The position numbers and the translations under genes are program-made. This document shows positions 12,840-26,034 of a DNA stretch of 64,000 nucleotides, in pieces. Every line of letters begins with the position of its first letter. Position 1 is the first letter of the stretch. Location of the stretch: assembly GCA_963854835.1 (NCBI GenBank), contig OY978526.1, forward strand, positions 22,660,334-22,724,333. The letters run 5' to 3'. Below the pieces are notes generated by a model that was not told where the DNA came from, made no database searches, and was given only the letters and a program-made list of their open reading frames with translations. The DNA is from Megamerina dolium (lineage: Eukaryota > Arthropoda > Insecta > Diptera > Megamerinidae).

Positions 12840-13570
12840 GAAATGTAAACGATATATTTTTTTCCGACTATGTCAACTTTTATGCCTACAAAACCCGATT
12901 CGCGGAAGCATTGCTTTTTTGTTTTCATCTGAAGAAAAGTGCATCAATCAATCACCATCAATTTCAATTTGTGCATTTTGGTTTAGATGATTCAAAAGTG
13001 GTGATTTCAATACAAGTGATAAAAAACGTGAAGTCGGTGAATTGGAGGATTTATTGAACGGACATCCGTGTCAAACTCAAAAGAAGCTTGCTTAATCTTT
13101 GGAAGTGATTAAACAAGCCATTTCATTGCTTTTAAAGAACACGGGTATGATCCTGAAAATGGGAAATTGGGTTCCATATGAATTGAAACCAAGAAACATC
13201 GAAAGATGGTTTGCATATCTGAAATGTTGCTTCAACGATATAATGGGAAGTCGTATCGTTACTGGCGACGAAAAATGCATCTACTACAACAACTCTAAGC
13301 GCAAAACGTTATATGTGAGACGTGGCCAACCAGCCAAATCGACTCCAAAGCCGAGTATTCGTTGTTCGAAATTGATGCTGTATATTTGGTGGGATCGGAA
13401 GGGTATGGTGTAAGTATCATAAGCTGCTAAAACCGGGTGAAATCATTAATGGGGAATTAATGAGTCGTGGTCGGTAGCCCTCAAAAGATGTGCGGTTTTA
13501 TTGCGCTCCCTCAAATATGGGGAAAAAGTTTTAGCATCCGGAGAAAAATACATAGAATAAAATATATTGT
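12840..13570 (+). mobile_element. Mariner transposase fragment
   Basis: Protein-level signature of a mariner transposase, plus strand. It reads LLFCFHLKKSAS near 12905, then GELEDLLNGHPCQTQKKLA in another frame, NWVPYELKPRNIERWF near 13160, RIVTGDEKCIYYNNSKRKTL near 13250 (TGDE carries the first catalytic Asp) and RRGQPAKSTPKPSI. The C-terminal half with the other two catalytic positions is absent. It directly abuts the LINE fragment. It belongs to the same subfamily as the longer relic at 52440-53490. TIRs were not found. Confidence 0.75.
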
Positions 13571-14710
13571 AGCATTTTTTTTTTTAATAAAACCTTAAAA
13601 TTAAAAGAAAATCGTTTAAAATATATAAGTACTTATACACTCAATAAAAGAGCATAAATTATTTTAAAAATCCTGCTTAAGCTTCTAGAATTTAATGTTA
13701 AAAATTTATATACTTCTTTATGGAAGATTAGATGTTTAATGGGTTAAGATATAATAATATTGCAATTAAATTCTACGAAATTTTTGAAGATGATATCACA
13801 ATTAATAATTATACAATACCACACCATGTCTGTGTGTAATTATAAGTATAATTCAAGCAATAAAAATACAAATAGATTTAATTGCATTTACTTATATACT
13901 CGTATATATATGGTATATACCTTATATACGTATAAATATATTATTAAAATATAAAAATATCAAGTTGAATTTTAACTAATAAATGCATAGAGATTATGAA
14001 GAAGTCGATTTATAAAACTGGTCTAAAGAAAGGTACTTCCCCCTTCCATTTTGACTTCTCTATGCAAGCTGTCCCCATGGGTTCACCTGTTTATTCCTTT
14101 CGGTTTTATTAGATCAATTGTATTTTTTTCAGAAAGACAATATATATATCTTCTTTAAATTAGAGCCCCAGCACATCGATAAGAAATTGGCAATTAAAAA
14201 TTTTTCAACATGATCCATTAAAAACGAAATTCTCTGATACTTAAACTGTTCTTTTTTTTAACGAAAAACATTTTTCTAGCCATATTCGACCTATTATGAG
14301 ACCCTTCAATTGACGCTTAATATAATATGCAACCCTAATTCAGGGCAAATTATCATATAAAATTAATTTTCTTCATTCAAGTGCGATTCATTGCAATGCA
14401 ACTAATGAGGAGGATGATTAATCATAAAGATTTAATGCGGAAAAAATCAATATTGTAAAATATTTGACCACGTCTATGACCAGGAAGTTGACAAAAAAAA
14501 AATAAACAAAAACATTACATTGAAGAAAGCATGATAATAACAATAATACTCTTGTATGTATTGAAAACAACTAAAAAGTTGCATAAAATTGGTGGCAGTA
14601 ATATTGTTGCTGATTTACAACTTTAACTAGTTGTTGTTGTTGTTGCTATTATAAACATCAATGTTGCTGCTGCTATTGATTCGTACTACCATGTGCATAT
14701 CCAGTTGTAT
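13571..14710. other. AT-rich intronic stretch
   Basis: Very AT-rich. Contains a TTG/TTGCTGCTG run near 14632-14670. Nothing coding or repeat-bounded was seen. Confidence 0.45.
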
Positions 14711-14713
14711 GTA

Positions 14714-15240
14714 AAGGGTGATTTTATTGCAGTGATAGTGATAGTAGTATTGTGTTTGCGATAGAGATTAACTGTCACAAGCAACTGTCAACTGTCAATT
14801 GTCAAAGTTAGATAGCGGTGTTTGTTCATTATAATCAATCAGTCTATCATTGAAACAACTCACGTCTTAGCAACATTTTAAAATTATTTATACAAGCAAC
14901 TGTCAAAGTTTGCTGACATTTCTTCTAAATGTCAAAAAATTGTTCATACTGGAGTACCAATAACCGTTGTGCAATAAGTGAAAAATGTATATAAGGATCC
15001 ACAGTTACCGATTGGAGACCTTCACAAGAATTAAGTATTGGACTGTCAACTATATTGAACAATTTGGTAAAGATCTTAGCTTACATCCATAGAAGATCCA
15101 GCTGGTGCAAGAGTTAATAGTATTTCGAAAATTTGTATTTAATGATGAGTCGCAATTTTTGATTCAATAGATTCGTGAAATTTTAGGTTTGTGAGTGAGT
15201 CAAGGGTCTATGACGGGTATTGATGACACCATTGCATTTA
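14714..15240 (+). mobile_element. Possible DNA transposon remnant (IS630/Tc1-like)
   Basis: Starts with aaagggtgattttatt, resembling the cagggtgattttttagc end of the element at 36092. Several gtcaa/ctgtcaa repeats follow, and weak transposase-like text such as FNDESQFLIQ appears near 15140. No matching right end was found. This is a tentative call based on end similarity and context. Confidence 0.3.
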
Positions 15241-15479
15241 GAAAAAATAACGTCTTGATGTTATTTAAATGCTAGCAATATCATTATTGGTCTCTAATTC
15301 TTCAGAAATGCAAATAGAACCAATATTACAATCAATGGACTTCATTACCAAACCACGACCAACAAGTTTTGCTTTAAAAACATGAAAGCCAACGATCCAG
15401 ATGAAATTTCCGAATGGGTTCACAGTAGAATAGTGGAGAAAGTAACTAGGATCCAGCACAACATTGTGCTAGGTGGCCG

Positions 15480-15800
15480 CCCACCATTCACCTTAGCCAG
15501 AAAGCGGGATCTAGTTGTTCCCGCTTGCTGACCCATTATCGCGCTCGCTTGGATCCCGAGGTTCCGGACATTTGCTCACACTGCGATACTGGTCCGCATA
15601 CTGTGGAACACCTCTTCGTTGCGGCGCTATGGACGGCCCCACATGATGTTGCAAGCTTCTTCAATTTGCCACTGCATGAGGGAAAGAATGACAACAGCAC
15701 CGAGCCAACGGCAATACTGACGCTAACAACAACACCGTTGCCAGCAATGGCACCAAGTAACATTTCCGTATTCCTCCAGCTACAACAACAACAAAAACAA
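15480..15800 (+). mobile_element. C-terminal fragment of a non-LTR retrotransposon
   Basis: A plus-strand frame from about 15525 reads LTHYRARLDPEVPDICSHCD, then GPHTVEHLFVAALWTAPHDV. The pattern C-x2-C-x8-H (CSHC...EHLF) with following hydrophobics is the zinc-knuckle tail found after RNase H in several insect LINEs (LOA/R1-type). Only the last part of the ORF is present. It ends in CAA repeats. Confidence 0.6.
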
Positions 15801-15879
15801 CAACATTCAGATGAAATTTGCCTTAAACCATCGATTTGTTGTAAGAACAGGAAAGGCATAAATTCGATTTATTGATAAA

Positions 15880-17590
15880 TAAAATTCTCTTACTCTAAAA
15901 AAAGCTCCCTTTTATATTATTTTTTATAAATACTCCAACAAATATGTGTATGATTTGATTCAACATTCAACATCTAAGGTTGAGGCTGAAGTTGCATATG
16001 AGTAAATGAAGTTTAGTGTTGCCAAAATGTATATACAAGTATACTCGTACACATGTACATAAATAAATTTATTATTTTTGTGCTTGAAATTGTTATTACG
16101 CTATTTTTGTTATTTTTTATTTTTTATTTGTTGTTTTTTTATTTCTCTCTCCTCTTCACTTTCACATTTAACTCTATGATTAATAACAACAGAAACTATA
16201 CAAAAAATTAAAATGATAAAATAATGAGATGAAACGAAACCACAAAAAAAAAACATGCTCATATACTATTTAATAAAATTATAGATTTTCTACATTTGGA
16301 TATAGATAATACACATATGTAGGTATCACACACCGATGTAACATAGCTCTATATATGTATGTATGTATCACAATTAACTAAACTCTTCCGTTATTGTTTG
16401 TACACAAGTACTTACTTGCTATGTGAGTAATTTGCTAAAATGCTTCCATGTATTTTTTTTTTTTTTGTATGTACAATGGCAACATGTAAGCAATTTTTAC
16501 TCCATTTTATTAGACAGCCAATAAATAAATAATTTATTCGTTCATTCATTCGCTCATTCTCGATCATTCATTTCATTCATTTAATAATTCAATAAATTAT
16601 TTGATTTTATTTTTTATGGTAGATCATCATCATCATCATCATCATAAAACCACAACGACATTGTTGTAACATAGTTGATGTGGTTCGCTCTCTGGTGATG
16701 CTGCTTTATTGCATAATAATAATCACACCAACAACAGCTTGCAAACGTTTTATGTATTTCAAATGAATTCAATTTGTATTTTTCCTATTATATCGTTGTA
16801 TTGATTTTTTCTTCTTCTTCTTCTTCTTCAAAATAATAATGATTAGGATGGCGATAATGATGAAGATGGATTAATCATTAAATGAACATTAAGTAAACAC
16901 TGTACAAAGTCAAGTATGATGAACAACAAATTTGTATGTATTTGGTTGACATTAAGCCACTGTCAAAATGTAATTTTTCATTGTTCATTGAATTTCTTCA
17001 CTTTCGTCAAGTGAGTTGAGCGAAAAAAAATATGAAATAAATACAATATATAAAACAAACAAAAAAATACCTAAAATATAAATGATTGACCTAACAAGAT
17101 TTTATAGTAAAATAAAACATAAATGGCCAGTATTTGCGTCATGCACATATGAATTTCAATGCCATCATTTGCTCATGATAATGACGATGATGATGATGAT
17201 GATGATGATTATGGTAAAGATGGTTACTAATCGAAATTTAACAAATGATAAACAATGATTAACAAAGCATACATATGTAACATATGTATGATATTCCTTC
17301 GAGTACATAGATACATGTATGCATTGGTGCTTTTGTATTAGTATGAATATTCTAAATTACAAAGTCCCCTACTTCTATTAATTATGAATGAATTAATAAT
17401 TATACCGTTACAACATTGAACACACCCATTACGGTAGAAGAATTGAACATACCCCTTCATTACACATATAGCTTATGTCAAATATAATCTGTAAAGCGTT
17501 AGTCTATACCGGGAATTCTAAATTCTTTAAGCTTTCACCATGTCAGTGGTTAGGTAACGAGAATCGTATCGCTTTGTTAGCGCTATTTAA
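15880..17590. other. AT-rich intronic stretch with microsatellites
   Basis: AT-rich; ATC run 16623-16645, TTC run 16811-16829, GAT run near 17187-17209. No coding, RNA or transposon signal recognised. Confidence 0.5.
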
Positions 17591-17592
17591 TT

Positions 17593-19015
17593 GTGAAAGA
17601 TGATATTTTCAAAACGTTCCGGCCGCTCGGAATTAATCACATGTTTGTCTACCGGTCCCTCGAACTTTTAAATCAAAAATTGACAAATGAAATCCAGGAG
17701 ATGAATTTCTCGCAAAAATCCATGAGTCGAATTATTAAAAAGACTTGGAACTCGGGATTTTCACAAATAATAATTATGGATGGAAAAATGCAAACGTCTT
17801 GTGATGAAGCAGGCACGACAAATTTTTACCGTGCAGCAAAAATTTAACAAGCAATAGGATGTATTCATGGTCATCGAAGGAAGCATCCGAACTTATTTCA
17901 CGGCTCGCAAAGTGTCATCTAAGCTAAAACGAACCAAACCTGACATGAAAACAATTTACCAGCATTCATTCCCTCGGAAGAAAGACAAAAAAATACTCCA
18001 ACTTTTGATTCTCTTAAGGGGGTCTTCTACCTTGTGGCTTCATTTTTGACACTGTTTTTTGAATATTAGTTATAGGAAAACTAAAAACGCAATCGAGGTG
18101 CGGTTTGTTGCATTCAACTTGTTTATTTAAATACATTTAACACTAATTTTACTGAAAATTTACTGTCTTCGATTTGACCGTGACTTGACCTTGAAGTGTC
18201 CCTTGCAAAAAATGCATACACAAATGGTTGACACGATTTAGCTCATGAAAATCGTCTGAAACAAAAAAACCAAAATGATTTAATTTTTTTATCACCTTGG
18301 TTTGACAGATGGCATTTTCAAAATTTGAAAATTTCGCAGAACAGGCAACTTTCAAAAAAAAAATTTTTTTTTTTTATGTTTTCGGGGTTAAAAACATCTG
18401 TAAAAATTGTTTAAATAAAAAAAATCTAAAAAGTATCTGTCAGACGATAGCCACATGTTTTTCACAAATTTTGATATATAATTTCAATCAATCAATCAAT
18501 TAGTTTTCGAGATATCATGTCAACCAGTTACAAAAACGCAACTTTTGGGAAATCGCATTTAAAGATATTCATGTATATAACAAGCGGGATGTTTCCGACG
18601 TTAAATTTTCTTTCAAACTGAATGGACCGAAAAATTTATCATGCATAACAGAGATTACATAGATACAGATACATCAGGTATTCGATAGAACGTTAGATAA
18701 CTTTAGAAAAACGCGATGGGCCAGCTTTTAGGTGGTCGCGAAGAGCGCTGCGATAAGAGCACGCGTAACTGTCTTCGACGGCTCGGAAAAACTCGAAATA
18801 ATAAGATTTCAGTTATATCCTTTTAAGGGTATATTCCTAACACCTTCTGGGTTGGAAAATTGAAAAAAAAAATCGAATTTTTTGAACCAACAAGGTAGAA
18901 GACCCCCTTAATTTAACAGCTTTGATTCGTGCTGTGGTCAATTTTTCAATCGGTGAGAGAGAGAGAGGTGCAGCAGCAGCTATTGATGATTGGCCAGTCC
19001 GACTTAAGGCAATAA
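17593..19015 (+). mobile_element. Tc1/mariner-type transposase relic split by another element
   Basis: The left part (17593-18013) carries an HTH-like start, KDDIFKTFRPLGINHMFVYR, and later, in changing frames, HSSKEA-like text (WSSKEASELISRLAK). The right part (18912-19015) carries AIDDWPVRLKA, matching the conserved C-terminal end of these transposases (DDWP-RL-AC). The catalytic middle is missing and a complete 890-bp TIR element lies between the two parts. The host element is therefore older than the insertion. Confidence 0.65.
18018..18907. mobile_element. 890-bp nonautonomous TIR element with TTAA target duplication
   Basis: Perfect 18-bp terminal inverted repeats: GGGGGTCTTCTACCTTGT at 18018-18035 and its exact reverse complement at 18890-18907. 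TTAA flanks both ends (18014-18017 and 18908-18911). TTAA duplication is the hallmark of piggyBac- and Kolobok-type transposons. No transposase frame exists inside. Internal A/T-rich sequence shows no further structure. It sits inside a decayed Tc1/mariner transposase. Confidence 0.88.
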
Positions 19016-19020
19016 AAAAA

Positions 19021-19357
19021 TACATATATGTGGCACTTAAAGCCACGAAGGGCTCATTGGCCGAGCTTCTCTTCCGCGTGATAAATTTTGGACAGTATTA
19101 GAAGGGACCTACTTATTTTAGCCGGTTCCGAACGGCAGAACCCTTGTGACATCACTTTTTCTGAGCTTTGTCACAGAGTTCTTTAGAAGTTGTTTCATGG
19201 CAAGTTGTTACTGTCGGAAGAATTGCCAATTGCTTGCCGACAGATGGTTACCGTTCGAAAGAAAAATCTTTTCGATATTAAATTTGTTATGCATCAGCCG
19301 GAGATTGAACCACGACCTACAGACCAGAATGCCAACACACTAACCACTGAGCTACGG
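19021..19357 (-). mobile_element. tRNA-derived SINE copy
   Basis: About 90% similar by eye to the copy at 36750-37116 over its length. The tRNA-like head (complement of taaccactgagctacgg) is at the right end and the body ends at the left with ccacatatat. Possible short duplication ggcaata at 19006-19012 and 19356-19362. It follows immediately after the transposase relic. Confidence 0.82.
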
Positions 19358-20450
19358 CAATATTTATCAATAAATATACAAAAAAAAATTGGTACAAGCA
19401 TATTCACTATTCTTCAAACAGTTAAAAAAAATATCGTATGAAATTTTAGTAAACAATTTTTTTTTTTATTCTTACTAGTTTATTAGTAACATAAAATGTA
19501 CAACAATAGTACAATAGTGTAAATTAAATGAACTAAGCTAGTCGAGTCAACTGCCTGAACTCGTTTAATATACTAAATATTTTCATATTTTAGCGCTAAA
19601 TATAGTAGTAACATATTTTACATATATCAAAAATAGTCGATCGCCATTTGATCAAAACAACAAATGAGAGATGAGATAATAATACTAAAACAAGAATAAA
19701 GTGAAGATGAAGATTCTATTAAAAGATTGTAAGGAATGTAAATGTGTCTTTATCATGAAAGCTGAAGCATGGCTATATACATCAATACTGATTGCTGTAA
19801 CTGGTGAATGTCTCGTTGTTGGAAAATGTCAAAATCATACATAGTATTCAGTGATTATGATAACCCAACAGGATAATTTTATATTTCACCATTAATGTAT
19901 GTGTATGTTTACTAAAATTTAGTCATATGATTCTCAGGCAGCAATATATTCAAAAAAAAAATCTCCTTACAGTCGGCTGGGGCCGACCAAACTATACCCT
20001 GCATATGTAGATTTATATATAAAAAGTTTACTCGAATATCCAACTTTTCTTTTATTTCCACTTTTCGAGAAACAATTTTTGCATATACTACTAATTTACA
20101 CCCGAAATATGGTTGACTTTGACAAAGTAAAAGGATTTTAAGATAATTCCGAGGCTTAGTATGGGAGCTATATAAAAAGTGGGCGTAGCTTACCACTTTC
20201 TAGTAAATCCAATTAATTTTTCAATGTTAATCCACACCTTAAATTTGGTGTCCTACGTTGAATAGTTTCTAAGTTATGGTGGTTAACATTTTTGTTTAAT
20301 TTCCTCAACTTTGTATGGGAGCCCCAATAAGAAGTGGGCGTGGTACGCTGATTTTTCGCCAGATTATTTCCGACTACGATATTAATTTAAGTGTCAATTA
20401 TGGTTATTGTAGACATAAGATTGCCTAAGTTACAGCTGTTTCAATTTAAA

Positions 20451-21642
20451 ATTTGTATGGGGGCTACAATAAACACTGGGCGTGGTGCGCCCATTTTCTG
20501 TGAGCCTAGTTGCTCGTACAATACTAATCCATACCCTAAGTCTCGTTGTCCTAGGCTAAATGGTTTGTAAGCTATGGAGCTTAAAATTTTAGTTTAATTC
20601 ACTCGACTTTGTATGGGAGACCCATGAAGGAGTGGGCGTGGCACACTGATTTTCTGCCAGATCTTTGCCGACTATGATATTAATTTAAGTGTCAATTATG
20701 GTTATTCTAGACAGAAGATTGCCAAAGTTACAGCTGTTTCAATTTAAAATTTGTATGGGGGCTACGATAAACACTGGGCGTGGTGCGCCCATTTTCTGTA
20801 AGCCTAGTTGCTCGTACAATACTAATCCACACCTTAAATCTCGTTGTCCTACGCTAAATGGTTTGTAAGTTATGGAGCTTAAAAGTTTTAGTTTAATTCC
20901 CTCGACTTTGTATGGGAGACTCATGCAGGAGTGGGCGTGGCACTTTGATTACCTACCAGATTTTTGCCGACTACGATGTTAATCTAAGTGTCAATCATGG
21001 TTATTCTAGACAGAAGATTGCCGAAGTTACAGCTGTTTCAATTTAAAATTTGTATGGGGGCTATGATAAACAGTGGGCGTGGTGCTCCCATTTTCTGTGA
21101 GCCTAGTTGCTCGTACAATACTAATCCACACCTTAAATCTCGTTATTCTACGCTGAATAGTTTGCAAGTTATAACCGGTAACATTTTTTTTAATTTCCGC
21201 AACTTTGTATGGGAGACCCAAAAAGGAGTGGGCGTGGCACATTGATTTTCTGCCATATTATTTCTGACTACCGTGTTAATCTAAGTGTCAATTATGGTTA
21301 TTCTAGACAGAAGATTGTAGAAGTTACGGCAGTTTCAATTTAAAATTTGTATGGGGGCTATGATAAACAGTGGGCGTGGTGCTCCCATTTTCTGTGAGCC
21401 TAGTTGCTCGTACAATACTAATCCACACCTTAAATCTCGTTATTCTACGCTGAATAGTTTGCAAGTTATAACCGGTAACATTTTTTTTAATTTCCGCAAC
21501 TTTGTATGGGAGACCCAAAAAGGAGTGGGCGTGGCACATTGATTTTCTGCCATATTATTTCTGACTACCGTGTTAATCTAAGTGTCAATTATGGTTATTC
21601 TAGACAGAAGATTGTAGAAGTTACGGCAGTTTCAATTTAAAA
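20451..21642. repeat. 298-bp tandem repeats inside the TIR element
   Basis: The landmark atttgtatgggggcta begins at 20451, 20749, 21048 and 21345, giving periods of 298, 299 and 297 bp. The last two units look almost base-for-base identical, indicating a very recent duplication or homogenisation. Each unit has two half-repeats built on tttgtatgggrg and gtgggcgtgg. Confidence 0.85.
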
Positions 21643-21970
21643 GAAGTACAGACACTTTGTATGGGAGCTACGTTAGAAAGTAGGCGTGGCTCACCCACTT
21701 TTGGCGAGGTTATATAGTAGTATAATATAACTCTATGTGCAAAATATTGTTGTCCCAAGTGGTATATTATGTGATTTATAGCAAGTTAAAGATTTTGAAA
21801 ATTTCGAGGTTAGTCGCTTTGAATGCTTGGTGTGGGCGTGGTTATTGACCGATCATGCCCAATATCAATCCCCTCCGTACCCTTGGATCATAGATTACTT
21901 ATGCCAAATTTCATCGAAATAGCTCAATATTTACTCAAGTTATCGTGCGAACCAGCCAGGTGACAGACAG

Positions 21971-22020
21971 ACGGACGGACGGACGGACGGACGGACGGAC
22001 GGACGGACGGACGGACGGAC
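21971..22020. repeat. (ACGG)n minisatellite
   Basis: Perfect 4-bp repeat, 12.5 units, preceded by gacagacag. It lies near the right end of the 2.16-kb element. Confidence 0.95.
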
Positions 22021-22171
22021 ATCGTTAAATCGAAAATTTAATCGACGCTGATCACGAATATATATCCATGTCTATATCTCCGGAGATTCCTTCAAGTGGA
22101 CACAAACATCTGACCGAAATGAATATACCATGCATATTGCATTATGCAGGGTATAATTAGTACACTTGTAC

Positions 22172-22651
<480 letters not shown>

Positions 22652-22819
22652 GTGTACGTATACTCATACAAATTCTTACACATAAAGAAACTAAACTTTT
22701 AAATACATATTTATATTATAAAGAAGATAATCATGTTTGTAACATAAAATACGTACGGCATAAAATAGTGAATATTTAATAGGATGACATATGGTAATTT
22801 GTTATTTTTCAGCTATTTT

Positions 22820-24120
22820 TATGTTCATTTTGTATGGGAGCCCCCTTAAGGAATGAAGATAGGAAATCCTGACGACATAAAATCAATGGGTGTTAGTGTT
22901 AAATTTCTAGACAATTATCGGAATATTCGTCAGTTTTCAAAGTTCAATTCATATTGTATGGCTGCAACCTTAAGGCAAGGATACATGGTGTAACCAGCTA
23001 ACAGGTCATACGCGTCACTAATCAGACTGTTCAAGTCAAAGCTGCTGAATGGGCAATGCAAACTGCCTATGTATACAACCATTATTCGACCAGTCTTATG
23101 CTACGGAGCAGAAACATGGACGCTACTCGAAAAGGCCGAAAAACCAAACGGCAAATTTTCGAAAGAAAAATTCTGAGAAAAATCTTGGGAGTAGTCAAAG
23201 ATCATGGCGAGTGGCGTATAAGATGGAACAACGAACTAGATCAACTTATAAGGAGCGAAAATGTTATACACTTTATCAAAGCGTAGCGATACTACGATAC
23301 TACGAGAGTTCAGAAGAAAATTATAGAGGCCAAAGCGTTCAACACTAAAGCAAGGGGAAGACCAAGATTAAGGTGCGCCAACGAACTGGGGAAGGACATG
23401 AAAAAAGTCGCAAATGACCGAGATGTCTGGAAGTCCCACATGCAGCATGCCAAAGCTCACAGAGAGCTCTAACGCCAAAAGATGATGATGTGGAGGAAGA
23501 TTTAATGCAGGTCGATCATACACTTCATATACCTAAAGGTAATTCTTGGACATCTATGGAAATTTTTGTAATTTTTTATGTGCTTTTTTTGTCCATTTTG
23601 AATGGCTGCTTTCTGCTGACGAAATAAGAAGGACGGAAGTATTTGAGAAGGAAATTTTAATGAAGGTCGATCATACATTTCACCGACTTGGAGGCGATTT
23701 CTTGACATCTATGAGGTTATTTGAAGATTTTCAAGCGGTTTTACATCCATTTTATATGAAAGCTCCCTAAAGGGTCGGATATAAGAAGTAAATATGTACG
23801 GAGAAAATATCGAGTAGAAAAATTTAATGGAGGTTGAGTCGCTTATACATTTTATTACTCTAAGGGAGATTGCTCTAAACGGCATTTTGTTTGCTCCTTG
23901 AGCGACCAGGGTCAGGGTCGCAGCCATTTTACCTAAGGGAGATTCCTCGACAGCTATAGAATTATTTATCGATTTTCAAGTGTTTTTCCGTCTAGTTTAT
24001 ATGATAGCTCCCTTAAGGGGTCGGTCGGCAATCCTTCGGCAACTATGGGGATATTTGCCGATTTTCAGGTGTTTTTGCTTTCATTTTTTTGTGGAAGCTA
24101 CCTCCCAGCGAGGTCAACTT
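22820..24120 (+). repeat. Diverged ~150-bp tandem repeats, interrupted by a LINE piece
   Basis: Units are built on a tttgtatgggagcccccttaagg-type core (22828, 22952, 23596, 23751, about 23890, 23996, 24088), with gattttcaagtg/ttttcaggtg and gtcgatcatacatttcac segments. It is the same family as 48880-50290. A LINE fragment at 22995-23480 splits it. Confidence 0.65.
22995..23480 (+). mobile_element. Non-LTR retrotransposon C-terminal fragment
   Basis: Shifting frames give MYTTIIRPVLCYGAETWTLL, then RKILRKILGVVKDHGEWRIR and WNNELDQLI, typical of the region after the RT domain of insect LINEs (RPVL-YG-ETW, FERKILR-I). The end reads KSQMTEMSGSPT-like text where the intact family has a cysteine or basic tail. 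Frameshifts at about 23090-23100 and 23285 make it dead. Confidence 0.72.
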
Positions 24121-24239
24121 AGGACGATAACAAGGAAATATAGGTATTGTTGAAGCAAGCAAACTAAATACGAAAACGCATAATATGGCAGAGCCCATAA
24201 TTATGTATCATTCGACCAGCTACCATCATATAGGATGAT

Positions 24240-24730
24240 GAATTCAACATCAATCACGATCTCGGCATGAGCTCAACGTAGTCCTCGAAAGCTGTATGAT
24301 CGTCAACTGAATGATTTGAATACATCTCTGGCATAAAAACAGCCATCTCATCACCACAGTTCGTTACCTCACACAAGTTTGGTAACTTTGAAATGTTTAC
24401 TCGATTGCCATATATTTTAAGTTCCTTGCAAAATAGGTGGATCTTCGAGAGTGGCATCATACAGCTAGCTAATCGAAAGATAGAAAGAGGTCATATTATT
24501 AAATACATCTTGATAAGCATCCTAAAAATGTGGCAAATGCGACGAAATGACAACAAATCGTACCTTCACAGGTTTACTGCGTAAAGAGCGAAGATTGATC
24601 ATGTTGATCATGCCAGATTTTCTTTTATTCCATTTCTTGTATACCTGAGACTGACAATATTGGGCTCGAGACACAAGAATAAACTGCATTTTCAAAGACT
24701 GTATGGAATGGCTTAATTGTGTGAGCACAA
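24240..24730 (-). other. Unrecognised coding-like patch
   Basis: On the minus strand two adjacent frames (24254-24460 and 24522-24728) have balanced amino-acid use, for example LPNLCEVTNCGDEMAVFMPE and NHSVDDHTAFEDYVELMPRS. This differs from the surrounding A/T noise. I see no splice sites that make it a host exon. It could be a decayed transposon or a retrocopy of a gene I do not recognise. Confidence 0.3.
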
Positions 24731-25960
24731 GTTTTCATATTTATATGCAAATACGAATGCAATTATTCATGAATATCAGCTTTCTATTTTGTAATCGATA
24801 TCAAATAAATAGAAATTTCAATTTCAATTAATTATTGAATGATCGAAAAAAAAAATGTAGAAATGAAGAATCGACAAAATGACGGTAGTTGGCACGTTTC
24901 TACATTAAATTGTTGGCCAAACGTAGTATCTACAATATTTGACATGAATGCTTGTTAGTGTGCTTATATGTATTTTAAATTAAAAGTAGTGTTTGTGTTA
25001 AAGTACATACATACATACGATGATATTTGCATATTAACAACAATTCGATCATTGTAATGCGTTAAAGATTAAAACGAAAAAAAAATAACAACAGCAACAA
25101 AAGACAAACAGTAAAACAGTTGTATATGCAAATTGTTGAAATGACTTTATTTGAATATTTGATTTACGCACAAATTGATGCATTCCTAAGTGTATACTAT
25201 GTATATGCATATATTTGAAGCGACATTAAGATGATCAGAGACAGAGAGAGAGAGTATGCCTTGATAAGGGTGGGGATGTACATGTCATTGATGAAAATGT
25301 AAAAAAAAAAAATATATGCAAGGAAATATGTACATAGATGACATGTAGATACCTATGTGTCTCTATAAAATTATAATAAAATAAAAATTTTCAAATTTGT
25401 TTACCTACAAACATCACAATCGCAGTCATTGACGATATAATAATAATTGTTCAACTCGTATGCAAAATACGTACAAAATTGTTCAATTTTGGAATTTTTA
25501 CATTTCTAATTTATTTAATATTTGTGAAAAATTATTATTATTGTTGTTGTTGTATATGGCATTGTTTATGGAAATACTAAAAAGTAGTTTTTATTCAATT
25601 TGCACCACTTGTGTCGTATTGTGTAAGGTATTGAAAGAAGGAAATCATTTTAAAATTGCGACCTAAAAATTGCAATACACTTATTTGGCAATTTATTCAT
25701 AAATGTATGTACACATAAATATACAATATATATAGTATATATATGTTTGTGATTAAATACTATTCACATAGTATTTTCAATAAGAACGTGTCTCAAATGT
25801 TTGCCAATTGATTGATTGTACAATACAAGATGATACCAGATGATATTCAAAAATAATCAATAAAAAAAACTGCAAATTATTGTGAAACTTCAGTTTTAAT
25901 TAGATTCAGATATATAATCGATATGAGAACATAGACGACGAGTCTTGTAGAGGCAGGATA
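24730..25960. other. AT-rich intronic stretch
   Basis: AT-rich, with a TTG run near 25538-25552 and TATA-rich patches. Nothing else seen. Confidence 0.45.
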
Positions 25961-26034
25961 AATTGATTTGATAATAATTTGAAGAAAATCTGGCACTTTC
26001 GTTGAGACAAACTATATACAAATAACTCACAAAG

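Larger units (their letters stand above)
19993..22155. mobile_element. 2.16-kb repeat element with 12-bp terminal inverted repeats
   Basis: TATACCCTGCAT at 19993-20004 is the exact reverse complement of ATGCAGGGTATA at 22144-22155. Internally there are about four tandem units of 297-299 bp and an ACGG minisatellite, followed by a conserved tail with ccaaatttcatcgaaatagc (21903-21922) and a gacggac run then an atcgttaaatcg segment. This tail is familiar from abundant interspersed repeats in dipteran genomes, but I cannot name the family. No coding sequence; frames at 21027-21242 and 21324-21539 merely repeat with the unit. Confidence 0.65.

Noticed and set aside
21027..21539. Two almost identical 71-aa frames
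   Set aside because: Shadow of the 298-bp tandem unit; same frame appears because the units were duplicated.
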